From assembly GCA_964467615.1 (NCBI GenBank), contig CAYXRK010000210.1, positions 1 through 7,699 on the forward strand: 7,699 bases of DNA. Reading direction: 5' to 3'. The stretch comes from CAYXRK01 sp964467615 (GTDB taxonomy: Bacteria > Hydrogenedentota > Hydrogenedentia > Hydrogenedentales > GCA-2746185). The position numbers and the translations under genes were made by a program. Shown here piece by piece: positions 1 to 6,192 of the stretch (position 1 is the stretch's first letter; every line of letters begins with the position of its first letter). The notes beneath the pieces were generated by a model. It saw only the letters and a program-made list of their open reading frames with translations, was not told the origin of the DNA and made no database searches.

Positions 1-1136
1 CTGCCCGACATGCTGGATCGCCGCAGCAACACCAACGTCAAGTCCGACGTGCCGCGAGGCACGTCGGGCATCGTCAGCGGTACGAATCCTTCACTCGTGA
101 CCCGCAAGGTGCCCACCGGCCCTGGCAGATCGTCCAGGGCGAACTCGCCATTGGCGTCGGTACGCATCTCCGGAGGATCGCCGGCATCCACGTACGCGCG
201 AACGATTGCACCCGCGACGCCCTCGCCGTCAACGTCGATGACCCGGCCCGAAATCGCGTTTGGTGACGAGGTCTTCTTCGGTGCGTCGGAGGGAGAGGCC
301 GATCCAACGGCGCCTTCGCTTGGCATGACCGATGCGCTCGCGGGAGATTTTGGAGCAAGCTCGGAAGCGGCGACGGGCGTGGTCGTCGCGGTTCGAACTC
401 CGAAGTATTCAGTCCGTACGGCAATGATAGTCGTCGCCACGATAATTCCAACACCGAACAATGCGCCGGACGCCTTCAGACGCGCCGGACTCAACAACAT
501 TGATGCTGAGACAGCGTCGGCTTTCGGCGGTGGCGCTAGCGCGATAGCGGCCAAGACGCGGCGGCGGCTTGCTTCGCGTCCCTGCGGCGAATCGAACGCG
601 TCGGCCAGTGTGGGGGCGAGGCGCTCGCCCAACCGCTCACGCGCCCGTTGCAAGCGTTTTTGTATCGCCCCGGCCTTTACGTTCAGAAGCGTTGCGATTT
701 CTCGCGTTGACTGTCCTGCGAAATAGTGGAGCAGGAGCACTTCCCGATCAACGGGGGGCAATCCTTCGAGCGACTGACGAACGGCGTGATGCAATTCGGA
801 TTGCACATGGTCCGGAGGCGTTTCCGGTTGTTCGAGAATCTCTCCATACAGTTGCTCGCGCCGAATAGATTTTCCGCTCCAGGTGCGGGCGGTATTTCGC
901 GCGATCTCCACGATCCACGGGCCGAACTTCCGACGGTCTCTCAGCGAACCGAGCCCGCTGTATGCCTTCACGAATGATTCCTGCGCGACGTCATCCGCGT
1001 CTTCAAGATTCCGGACTATCGCCAGCGACACTGCCTTGACAGTCGACGCGTATGCGCGGACGAGGCTTTCGAATGCTCCCTGGTCGCCGCAAAGGGTCGC
1101 TTCTATCAAGGATTGGTCAAGCGAATCTTGTTGCAT
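1..1136 (-). CDS. ECF-type RNA polymerase sigma factor with C-terminal membrane helix and carboxypeptidase-regulatory-like domain (3' partial)
   Basis: Translation from the ATG at 1136-1134 runs open to the window edge (378 residues visible). Residues about 20-88 are sigma region 2, including NLEDADDVAQESFVKAY (43-59). Residues about 118-170 are sigma region 4, with LPPVDREVLLLHYFAGQSTR, then a helix-turn-helix ending in KRLQRARERL. This is the standard sigma-70/ECF layout, which normally stops near residue 180-200. Here the chain continues through a linker into a hydrophobic helix (about 224-240, ALFGVGIIVATTIIAV), an Ala/Ser/Pro-rich spacer (about 250-293), and a beta-rich module (about 294-372: ISGRVIDVDGEGVAGA, then RTDANGEFALDDLPGP, then LRVTSEGFVPL) typical of CarboxypepD_reg folds. 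I infer a cytoplasmic sigma domain tethered to the inner membrane with a periplasmic sensor-like domain. A GGTGA Shine-Dalgarno-like stretch lies just upstream. No separate anti-sigma gene is visible, but the downstream side is cut off. The sigma call is very secure; the topology is inferred. Confidence 0.93.
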   Translation of the reverse strand, partial: MQQDSLDQSLIEATLCGDQGAFESLVRAYASTVKAVSLAIVRNLEDADDVAQESFVKAYSGLGSLRDRRKFGPWIVEIARNTARTWSGKSIRREQLYGEILEQPETPPDHVQSELHHAVRQSLEGLPPVDREVLLLHYFAGQSTREIATLLNVKAGAIQKRLQRARERLGERLAPTLADAFDSPQGREASRRRVLAAIALAPPPKADAVSASMLLSPARLKASGALFGVGIIVATTIIAVRTEYFGVRTATTTPVAASELAPKSPASASVMPSEGAVGSASPSDAPKKTSSPNAISGRVIDVDGEGVAGAIVRAYVDAGDPPEMRTDANGEFALDDLPGPVGTLRVTSEGFVPLTMPDVPRGTSDLTLVLLRRSSMSG

Positions 1137-1169
1137 TATCGAATGTCACCGTTGCTTCGGTTATTAGAC

Positions 1170-1198
1170 ATCATAGTTGCCTGATCGCGGACACCCAA
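1170..1198 (-). promoter_or_regulatory. Candidate promoter of the ECF sigma gene
   Basis: Reading the minus strand, TTGGGT (1198-1193) is followed after 17 bases by TATGAT (1175-1170). The -10 matches the sigma-70 consensus at 5 of 6 positions, but the -35 matches only its TTG half. It would give a leader of about 27 nt before the ATG at 1136. A GGAACT string farther upstream resembles an ECF -35, but I found no convincing partner -10, so autoregulation is not supported. Confidence 0.4.
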
Positions 1199-1299
1199 AG
1201 CGCCCAACAAACCAGCCAAAGCCCTGCCCAAGGGAGTTCCGCAAGCTTGTGAAGTCAGTAAACCATGCAAAACTATTTGTAACCGTAGAAATTTTTAGC

Positions 1300-1329
1300 T
1301 TGACATGCAGACGTTTTGTTTAGTATAGT
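1300..1329 (+). promoter_or_regulatory. Strong sigma-70-type promoter for the pseudopilin gene
   Basis: TTGACA (1300-1305, perfect -35) is followed after 18 bases by TATAGT (1324-1329, 5 of 6 match to TATAAT). An overlapping TAGTAT at 1321-1326 would give a 15-base spacer and is less likely. The promoter lies in an AT-rich patch (about 1260-1345) that stands out from the GC-rich surroundings. Transcription from about 1336 would leave a leader of about 60 nt before the ATG at 1398. The rest of 1137-1299 shows nothing besides the divergent promoter. Confidence 0.75.
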
Positions 1330-1381
1330 AATCAAATGTTATCCATGACGTTCTGTTGGTTCGTACAGCCTGCAACTGAAT

Positions 1382-1388
1382 AGGAAGG
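1382..1388 (+). promoter_or_regulatory. Ribosome binding site of the pseudopilin gene
   Basis: AGGAAGG ends 9 bases before the ATG at 1398, a normal Shine-Dalgarno spacing. It fixes the start directly before the type III (prepilin) leader. Confidence 0.75.
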
Positions 1389-1397
1389 TTTTAACTC

Positions 1398-2336
1398 ATG
1401 TTTCACAAGCGTTCAAGCGGTTTTACCCTCATCGAGCTCCTCGTGGTCATCGCGATCATCGGGATTCTCGCGGCGATTCTCCTGCCCGCGCTGGCGCGCG
1501 CGCGAGAGGCCGCGCGGCGGACCTCGTGCGCCAATAATCTCAAACAGATTGGCATATCGCTCAAGATGTACGCCGGGGAGTCGCGAGGAGAGAAATATCC
1601 TGCACGGGAAAAGTACACCTACGGCGAGACCGCCCCCGGCAGCGGCTTTTTCGTGCCCAACGGCCTGGGCCGGGACATGATCTTCGACGGGTATGCCCTC
1701 ATTCCCGAGTACATTCCCGATGTAAACGTCGTGTGGTGCCCGTCGTGGCGCGAAGAGGGACCGCTCGCGCGGTACGATGCGGCGGAAGGCAACAACGACG
1801 GTATCGTGCAACCGCACGAGTTAACGAAGGAGCCTTTCGATTACACGGGCTGGATGATCCTCGAGGACGAGAACATTCTAGGCGACCTCGTTGGGACGGT
1901 GGGCACCGGCCCGAACGGCCGTTTCGAGGAAAGTGACTACGTTGGCGCAACGCCTTGGGCTGAATTGTGGCAGCTCAACGTCGATACCATGGGCGCGGCG
2001 AGTGACGACGATTTCACGACCTTTGACTACGCCGGAGAGCGCTTCATGCCCGGCGAGAGCGACACGTTGTACCGGCTCCGCGAAGGAATCGAGCGGTTCC
2101 TGATCACGGACATCAACAACGCCGGCGTCAACGCTCAAGGGCAATCGCTCGTGCCCATCGTGTGGGACCACATATCGACGGCGACGAAAGACTTCGCCCA
2201 TGTACCCGGTGGCTCGAACGTTCTCTACCTCGATGGGCACGTCGAGTTCCAAAAATATCCCGGCGCGAAATTTCCACTAACTGTGGACAGCGCGAGGATC
2301 TTCGGACGATACAACCGCGGATTTGACGGGTTCTAA
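1398..2336 (+). CDS. Type II/IV secretion pseudopilin-like protein with prepilin N-terminus (DUF1559-like, H-X-DG family)
   Basis: The 312-residue product begins with a class III signal: a short basic leader MFHKRSSG, then FTLIELLVVIAIIGILAA with the conserved Glu at mature position 5 (residue 13). Cleavage and N-methylation by a prepilin peptidase are expected after Gly8. The hydrophobic helix (9-31) is followed by ALARAREAARRTSCANNLKQ and IGISLKMYA, the usual amphipathic continuation in DUF1559-like planctomycete and Hydrogenedentes pseudopilins. The rest is a globular domain with VVWCPSW (111-117) and the C-terminal signature HVPGGSNVLYLDGHVEF (268-284). The His-to-DG spacing is 10 residues, one more than the usual H-X9-DG. 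These proteins form large paralogous families in such genomes. Their role is thought to be in envelope fibres or secretion pseudopili, but no specific function is established. It stands alone with its own promoter and RBS, convergent with the cytochrome gene 10 bp downstream. Confidence 0.93.
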   Translation: MFHKRSSGFTLIELLVVIAIIGILAAILLPALARAREAARRTSCANNLKQIGISLKMYAGESRGEKYPAREKYTYGETAPGSGFFVPNGLGRDMIFDGYALIPEYIPDVNVVWCPSWREEGPLARYDAAEGNNDGIVQPHELTKEPFDYTGWMILEDENILGDLVGTVGTGPNGRFEESDYVGATPWAELWQLNVDTMGAASDDDFTTFDYAGERFMPGESDTLYRLREGIERFLITDINNAGVNAQGQSLVPIVWDHISTATKDFAHVPGGSNVLYLDGHVEFQKYPGAKFPLTVDSARIFGRYNRGFDGF

Positions 2337-2346
2337 CGCGACCGAT

Positions 2347-4341
2347 TCAGTAGATGACCTGAAACTCCGGAAGCATCGCGATCGACCAGACAAAGTCCTG
2401 CACGCGTTCCGGTGAGATGCTATCGCCCAGGATGGTAAGCGCGGTGGCGCGCTCCTCCTCGGATGGCGGCCGTTGGAGCGCGCGGCGGTAGACGGCGTTG
2501 ATGATCGCGTCTGGTCCGGGGAATTCGCCCGCGAGTTTCTCCGCGCCGCGCACGAGGAATTGGTTGAACACTACGCCGTTGGTGAGTTCGAGCGCCTGCA
2601 ACGTCGTGTACTCGAGCGGACGCCGCGTGACCACCTGCTCCCTGTTCGGCCGCCCGAGCGCGCGCGTTAGCGCATCCGCCGGGACGCGCCACGCCCGCAC
2701 GCCGACGCCTTCCCCGGCATCGTGCGTGTCGGGCGGGCTGAACTTCGGCTCCTGCTGCCAAACGCCCGTAACGCGCGAGACGGCGTCGTTGAACGCCTCG
2801 GCCGTGAGCCGGCTGGGCGTGGGCCCTTGGAACGTGAACGGCCCGCCGCGCCCCTCGCCCGCCCCCGCGCTCTGAAGTTGGTAGGCCTTGGACGTCATGA
2901 CGAGCCGCAGCAGCGCGCGCAGGTCGTAGTCCATCGTCTGAAATTCGCTCGCGAGCCAATCGAGCAGATCCGGGTCCCACGGTTTACGGTACATTTCATC
3001 GAGCGGCTCGACGAATCCCCGGCCCATGAGCCGCTCCCACACGCGATTGACGATGGTGCGGGCGAACCGGCCATTCTCGTCCACCGTGACAAGTTCGGCC
3101 AGGCGCTTCATCTTTTCGCCTCGCGGTTTGGAAGCATCGATCGCGCCCAGTTCCGGCCAGAGAAACTTCGTTTCGGCGGTGACGCCCTGCGGCACGTCGC
3201 AACGCACGAGTTCGAGCGGCTCATTCGAAAAGCAATTCGCCAGCCCATACGCATCGGTCAGCCGCCACTCGTCGACGAAACTGTCGTGGCACGACGCGCA
3301 CTTCAGGTTTACCCCGAGAAACACCTGCGCCACGCTCCGCGCCGCCTGGACCGGCGTGCGCTCCGCTGCAGGCACGACGCCGCGCCACACGATGCCGTCC
3401 GTGAATCCGCGCGCGCCGTCCGAGGGATGAATCAACTGCCGCGCGAATTCGTCGTACGGCATGTTGTAATAGAGCGCGTCGTAGAGCCACTGCGAGATTT
3501 GCTTGCGCCCGCCGTCGATATAGCCCGTACCTTGAAAATCGTTCCGCAGCGCGTCATTCCAAAACGTCATCCAGTGCTCGGCATAGTCGCGGTCACGCGC
3601 GAGAAGTTCATCGACCAGCTCGGCGCGCGCGTCAGCTTTGCCGCCTCCGATGCCCGCGTGAAACAGGAAGTCGTTGAGTTCATCGACCGTCGGCAGCAAA
3701 CCTATGGTATGCAGGTACGCGCGCCGCGCAAACGTCCTGTCGTCCACCGGCGCGCGTAAATGAATTGGGTGTTCCTCGAAGTAGGCCGCCACGAACCGGT
3801 CGATGGGATTGACCGAATCGTCAATCCCATCGCCGCCGGGAACCTCGGGACGCCGGGGATGGATCGAGTCCTCCCACGTGGGGGCCGGGGTGACGGAGAG
3901 ATCCCACTCGAGGCCCTGATCGATCCACGCGCGCAAAATGCCGATCTCGCGGTCCGGCACCCTGTCCCCCTTCGGCGGCATCACGAGGTCCTTATTGATC
4001 GCGGCGACGGCCTTGATCAGCACGCTCGAAGCACTGTCGCCGATGGTGATGACAGGACCGTTCTCACTGCCTTTGAGGAGTGTCTCCCGCGATTCCATCG
4101 AAAGCCCGCCGCGCAGTTTGTCCGGCGCGTGGCAACGGTAACACCGCTCCGCGAGAATCGGATGTACGTCGACCGCATACGTTACTTGGCGCTCGACGGG
4201 GGGCGGGAGCGTTTGGGCAGTGGCAGATAAGCAAAGCAGCGCGACCGCCGAGGATGTGAATAGATTGGCATATCGGCCCGCCCGGGGTTCTCTCCCTTGG
4301 GTGCCCAACTTTCTTATCAATCGATGTACTTCCCTGTTCAT
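2347..4341 (-). CDS. PSCyt1-PSCyt2-PSD1 domain protein (planctomycete-type c-type cytochrome, DUF1549/DUF1553)
   Basis: The 664-residue exported protein has a long basic N-region then a hydrophobic stretch (about 25-42, SAVALLCLSATA) that looks like a signal peptide. The PSCyt1 part follows: YAVDVHPILAERCYRCH with haem-binding CXXCH at 67-71 and a possible axial Met in LVMPPKGDRVP (M121). The PSCyt2/DUF1549 part (about 176-385) starts NPIDRFVAAYF and carries a second CXXCH (CASCH, 348-352) after QVFLGVNLK. The PSD1/DUF1553 part (about 408-664) contains FARTIVNRVWERLMGRGFVE and the LLRLVMTSKAYQLQ block. At 664 residues it is compact for this family. The family is abundant in Planctomycetota and Verrucomicrobia and its biochemical role is not settled. 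I chose the ATG at 4341. The frame can be extended to a TTG at 4401, but that lies inside the upstream HEPN gene and gives a poor leader. The SD before 4341 is weak (an AGG), so the start is uncertain. No DUF1501 partner gene follows. Confidence 0.93.
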   Translation of the reverse strand: MNREVHRLIRKLGTQGREPRAGRYANLFTSSAVALLCLSATAQTLPPPVERQVTYAVDVHPILAERCYRCHAPDKLRGGLSMESRETLLKGSENGPVITIGDSASSVLIKAVAAINKDLVMPPKGDRVPDREIGILRAWIDQGLEWDLSVTPAPTWEDSIHPRRPEVPGGDGIDDSVNPIDRFVAAYFEEHPIHLRAPVDDRTFARRAYLHTIGLLPTVDELNDFLFHAGIGGGKADARAELVDELLARDRDYAEHWMTFWNDALRNDFQGTGYIDGGRKQISQWLYDALYYNMPYDEFARQLIHPSDGARGFTDGIVWRGVVPAAERTPVQAARSVAQVFLGVNLKCASCHDSFVDEWRLTDAYGLANCFSNEPLELVRCDVPQGVTAETKFLWPELGAIDASKPRGEKMKRLAELVTVDENGRFARTIVNRVWERLMGRGFVEPLDEMYRKPWDPDLLDWLASEFQTMDYDLRALLRLVMTSKAYQLQSAGAGEGRGGPFTFQGPTPSRLTAEAFNDAVSRVTGVWQQEPKFSPPDTHDAGEGVGVRAWRVPADALTRALGRPNREQVVTRRPLEYTTLQALELTNGVVFNQFLVRGAEKLAGEFPGPDAIINAVYRRALQRPPSEEERATALTILGDSISPERVQDFVWSIAMLPEFQVIY

Positions 4342-4384
4342 TTCGCGGCCTGATGCGTTTGATGGTCTACGTCTAACCGAATAC

Positions 4385-4738
4385 CTAAGGAGTGTTACCA
4401 AGTTCTTTCAACAGTTCCGTCAACTCCCGGACAAGCCCCGGAATGCGTTCAACAGCGATCGAGTAGACCGCAGAATCGTTCAGCGTGTCATATCCATGGA
4501 CGAGGACGTGCCGAAAATTGATGATGACTCGATACGAATCCACACGGGACGCGACGGACGGGTGCCGCCTGTCAAGTTGATACAAGGCTTCCCCAATAAT
4601 TTGCAATTGCCTTTCGACGCCAGAACGGATGGTCAAGGAGTCCAAGTACATCGCGAGATCAGCGGTGCCCAATATTTCCGTGACGTTCGCTGCGGCCAGA
4701 ATCATGTCCTCCAAGTACTTCCGGGGATCATTGGCCAT
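4385..4738 (-). CDS. hepT: HepT-type HEPN toxin (DUF86 family ribonuclease)
   Basis: The 117-residue all-helical protein has the HEPN catalytic signature RHVLVHGY at 76-83, i.e. R76-X4-H81-X-Y83. In studied HepT toxins this R-X4-H-X-Y motif gives RNase activity, and the Tyr is the residue the partner nucleotidyltransferase modifies by AMP addition. Other family marks are the N-terminal block KYLEDMILAAANV, the central block SGVERQLQIIGEALYQLD, and the C-terminal LVRELTELLKEL helix. The ATG at 4738 lies 11 bp inside the end of the upstream antitoxin gene, so translation is probably coupled. Base composition is lower than the flank: I counted 189 G+C in 4381-4740 (about 52%), against roughly 68-70% in sampled lines of the cytochrome gene, which fits horizontal arrival. 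All diagnostic residues are present, so the toxin looks intact. Confidence 0.92.
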   Translation of the reverse strand: MANDPRKYLEDMILAAANVTEILGTADLAMYLDSLTIRSGVERQLQIIGEALYQLDRRHPSVASRVDSYRVIINFRHVLVHGYDTLNDSAVYSIAVERIPGLVRELTELLKELGNTP

Positions 4739-5036
4739 AGATGATGCGCTTCGAACGCGCCACCTCCGCCAAAAAGAACCGGTTCTTCGCCGCGCTCAAT
4801 TCGACCAGATCGATTCGGCGCTCGAACAGGTCTTGCAGGGCCGCGAGAAGTCCGAAATACTGGTCCGCATGTTCGAGCGGCGTCGATTCTTCAAACTCGA
4901 CCGTGAAATCGATGTCACTGCGTGATTCGTCGAATTCGTCTGTCGCCGCGGAACCGAAGACCGCCAATTCCTTCACGCGGTACTGCCGGCACAACTCCAG
5001 CAACGCAACGCGCTTATCGTTGATCACTGTATGCAT
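4728..5036 (-). CDS. mntA: MntA-type minimal nucleotidyltransferase antitoxin
   Basis: The 102-residue protein has the polymerase-beta-like nucleotidyltransferase fold. AVFGSAATDEFDESRSDIDF gives G28-S29 and the metal-binding pair D41-X-D43, with a likely third acidic residue D76 in RRIDLVEL. The GS-to-DXD spacing is 11 residues, against 10 in the commonest form. The family neutralises HepT by transferring AMP groups from ATP onto the toxin's motif tyrosine. The gene precedes the toxin and overlaps it by 11 bp (stop at 4728-4730, toxin ATG at 4738-4736). The ATG at 5036 has GGAAG 4 bases upstream, a tight but usable SD. Only 22 bp separate it from the protease stop codon, and I saw no convincing promoter there, so it may be read from the protease transcript or from a promoter inside that gene. 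Confidence 0.92.
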   Translation of the reverse strand: MHTVINDKRVALLELCRQYRVKELAVFGSAATDEFDESRSDIDFTVEFEESTPLEHADQYFGLLAALQDLFERRIDLVELSAAKNRFFLAEVARSKRIIYGQ

Positions 5037-5058
5037 CGGACTTCCAAAGACACGTACC

Positions 5059-6111
5059 TTATCGGACCGACGCCCGCCCCCGCCGCTTCACGGCAACGCA
5101 CAGCGCTACGGCCAAACTGAACAACAACCCATCGCCCAGGGGCCAACTCACCGACCGCGTGCCTGGGCCGAGAGCGAGACAACTCGGGGGCAGCGGACTA
5201 ATAATCGCGTCGGCGAACACCGTCGTTCGGGTGGACTTCTCAAAGGCCTGCGTATTGCTCAACTCGTTCGAGACAAAACAATCCCCCACGATATCGGCGT
5301 CGGTCGCTCCCTCAACGAGCACGCCTTCGACGAAGAACTCCGAGCCGCCTTTTGCTGTCGAGACAATTCGCCCAACGGGGGAACCGGAATTCCCTCGATA
5401 GGTGTCGAGATTCGAGAGGAAAAAGCTCGCGTCCGAAATGTCCTGAACCGTCGTTTGCGCGCCAAATGCGACCTTAGTAGGCAGCGCAAACGGATGCCCA
5501 ATCACCCCTATCGGCGTGTCCAGTACAATCCCGCCCTCTGTGCGAAACGACAACGGCGTAGCACCTGGCGCCGTGACGGCGCGATCGATACGGACGACCA
5601 TATGGTCTTGATCAGTGCCCCCGGGCGATCGGCTCACCACTTCAGCACCGGAATAGATTTGTTCCTCATCGAATACCGTGTTCGGCGTGTCGGCATCAAT
5701 CATCTCAAAGCCGAAAATGAAACGAAGCGATGTAACAGGGCCTACAAGGCAATGGCCCGCCGTGACAATGATGTCATCGTCGGCAAGCCAACCAGTGCAG
5801 AATCCTGCGTTCGGTTGATCGGCAAAAGGTTCGCTTTCACATGGAGGAAGACCGCTGCCGGGATCGATATACGGGGACGTAGTCAACATAAACGTCCCAT
5901 CGCCGTTATCCGTCAACTCCGAGGCTCCGGCAATAAGACACGTCGCATCCACCGCGGCGAGGATCGCGGGATCCGTCACTTCAAACACATCAAGGCGGTC
6001 GTCGGTCCCGTAGATGACCTTCGGGTCATCGCCGGCCGACGCCGCGAACGCAGGAATGTACAGCGTGGCCGCCAGCGCGGACACAAGAAAGAACGTAAAG
6101 CCGAATCGCAT
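5059..6111 (-). CDS. Secreted trypsin-like (S1 family) serine protease with C-terminal membrane anchor
   Basis: The 350-residue product starts with a Sec signal peptide (MRFGFTFFLVSALAATLYIP, probable cleavage after AFA near 23). The catalytic triad is readable: H120 in DDDIIVTAGHCL, D169 in GGTDQDHMVVRID, and S242 in DTYRGNSGSPV. Cys105 and Cys121 flank the His as in the conserved S1 disulfide. GNSGSPV, rather than GDSGGP, resembles the V8/glutamyl-endopeptidase branch, but I cannot assign cleavage specificity. After the protease fold come a Pro/Gly linker and a hydrophobic helix (about 325-341, GDGLLFSLAVALCVA) followed by KRRGR, which suggests anchoring or sorting at the cell surface. I see no PEP-CTERM or LPXTG motif. 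The frame stays open upstream to 6288, but I chose the ATG at 6111: it has AGGAG 7 bases before it and opens directly into the signal peptide, whereas the extension runs through a dispersed repeat. Confidence 0.92.
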   Translation of the reverse strand: MRFGFTFFLVSALAATLYIPAFAASAGDDPKVIYGTDDRLDVFEVTDPAILAAVDATCLIAGASELTDNGDGTFMLTTSPYIDPGSGLPPCESEPFADQPNAGFCTGWLADDDIIVTAGHCLVGPVTSLRFIFGFEMIDADTPNTVFDEEQIYSGAEVVSRSPGGTDQDHMVVRIDRAVTAPGATPLSFRTEGGIVLDTPIGVIGHPFALPTKVAFGAQTTVQDISDASFFLSNLDTYRGNSGSPVGRIVSTAKGGSEFFVEGVLVEGATDADIVGDCFVSNELSNTQAFEKSTRTTVFADAIISPLPPSCLALGPGTRSVSWPLGDGLLFSLAVALCVAVKRRGRASVR

Positions 6112-6118
6112 CTTGGTG

Positions 6119-6123
6119 CTCCT
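6119..6123 (-). promoter_or_regulatory. Ribosome binding site deciding the protease start
   Basis: On the minus strand AGGAG sits 7 bases before the ATG at 6111, close to ideal. It favours this start over the longer open frame reaching 6288. Confidence 0.8.
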
Positions 6124-6154
6124 ATGGTTGAGGAAGAATGCCGCAAACCCGGGG

Positions 6155-6160
6155 ATTATA
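6155..6160 (-). promoter_or_regulatory. Candidate -10 element of the protease promoter
   Basis: A perfect TATAAT reads on the minus strand at 6160-6155, giving an expected leader of about 35-40 nt before the ATG at 6111. The -35 is weak: TTGAGG (6186-6181) is 20 bases upstream, too far for a standard promoter, and the hexamer at 17-base spacing is AGGGCC. An activator or alternative sigma may be needed, or the match may be chance. Confidence 0.45.
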
Positions 6161-6192
6161 TCGAACCGGCATCCACGGGCCCTCAACTCGAA

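Noticed and set aside
10..726. A 238-codon open frame on the plus strand, antisense to the sigma gene
   Set aside because: The minus-strand frame gives an unmistakable sigma factor over the same DNA; the plus translation is Ser/Ala/Arg-rich with no motif or RBS.
1137..1260. A possible ECF-type autoregulatory promoter (GGAACT-like -35) upstream of the sigma gene
   Set aside because: No matching -10 at a proper spacing was found, and a conventional TATGAT with 17-base spacing explains the start as well.
2722..3759. A 345-codon open frame on the plus strand, antisense to the cytochrome gene
   Set aside because: Arg/His-rich translation with no family signature; the minus strand encodes PSCyt/PSD1 domains with two CXXCH motifs throughout.
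4385..5036. A CRISPR or defence island around the toxin-antitoxin pair
   Set aside because: No repeats, Cas, restriction or other defence genes flank it; the neighbours are a protease and a cytochrome-domain protein.
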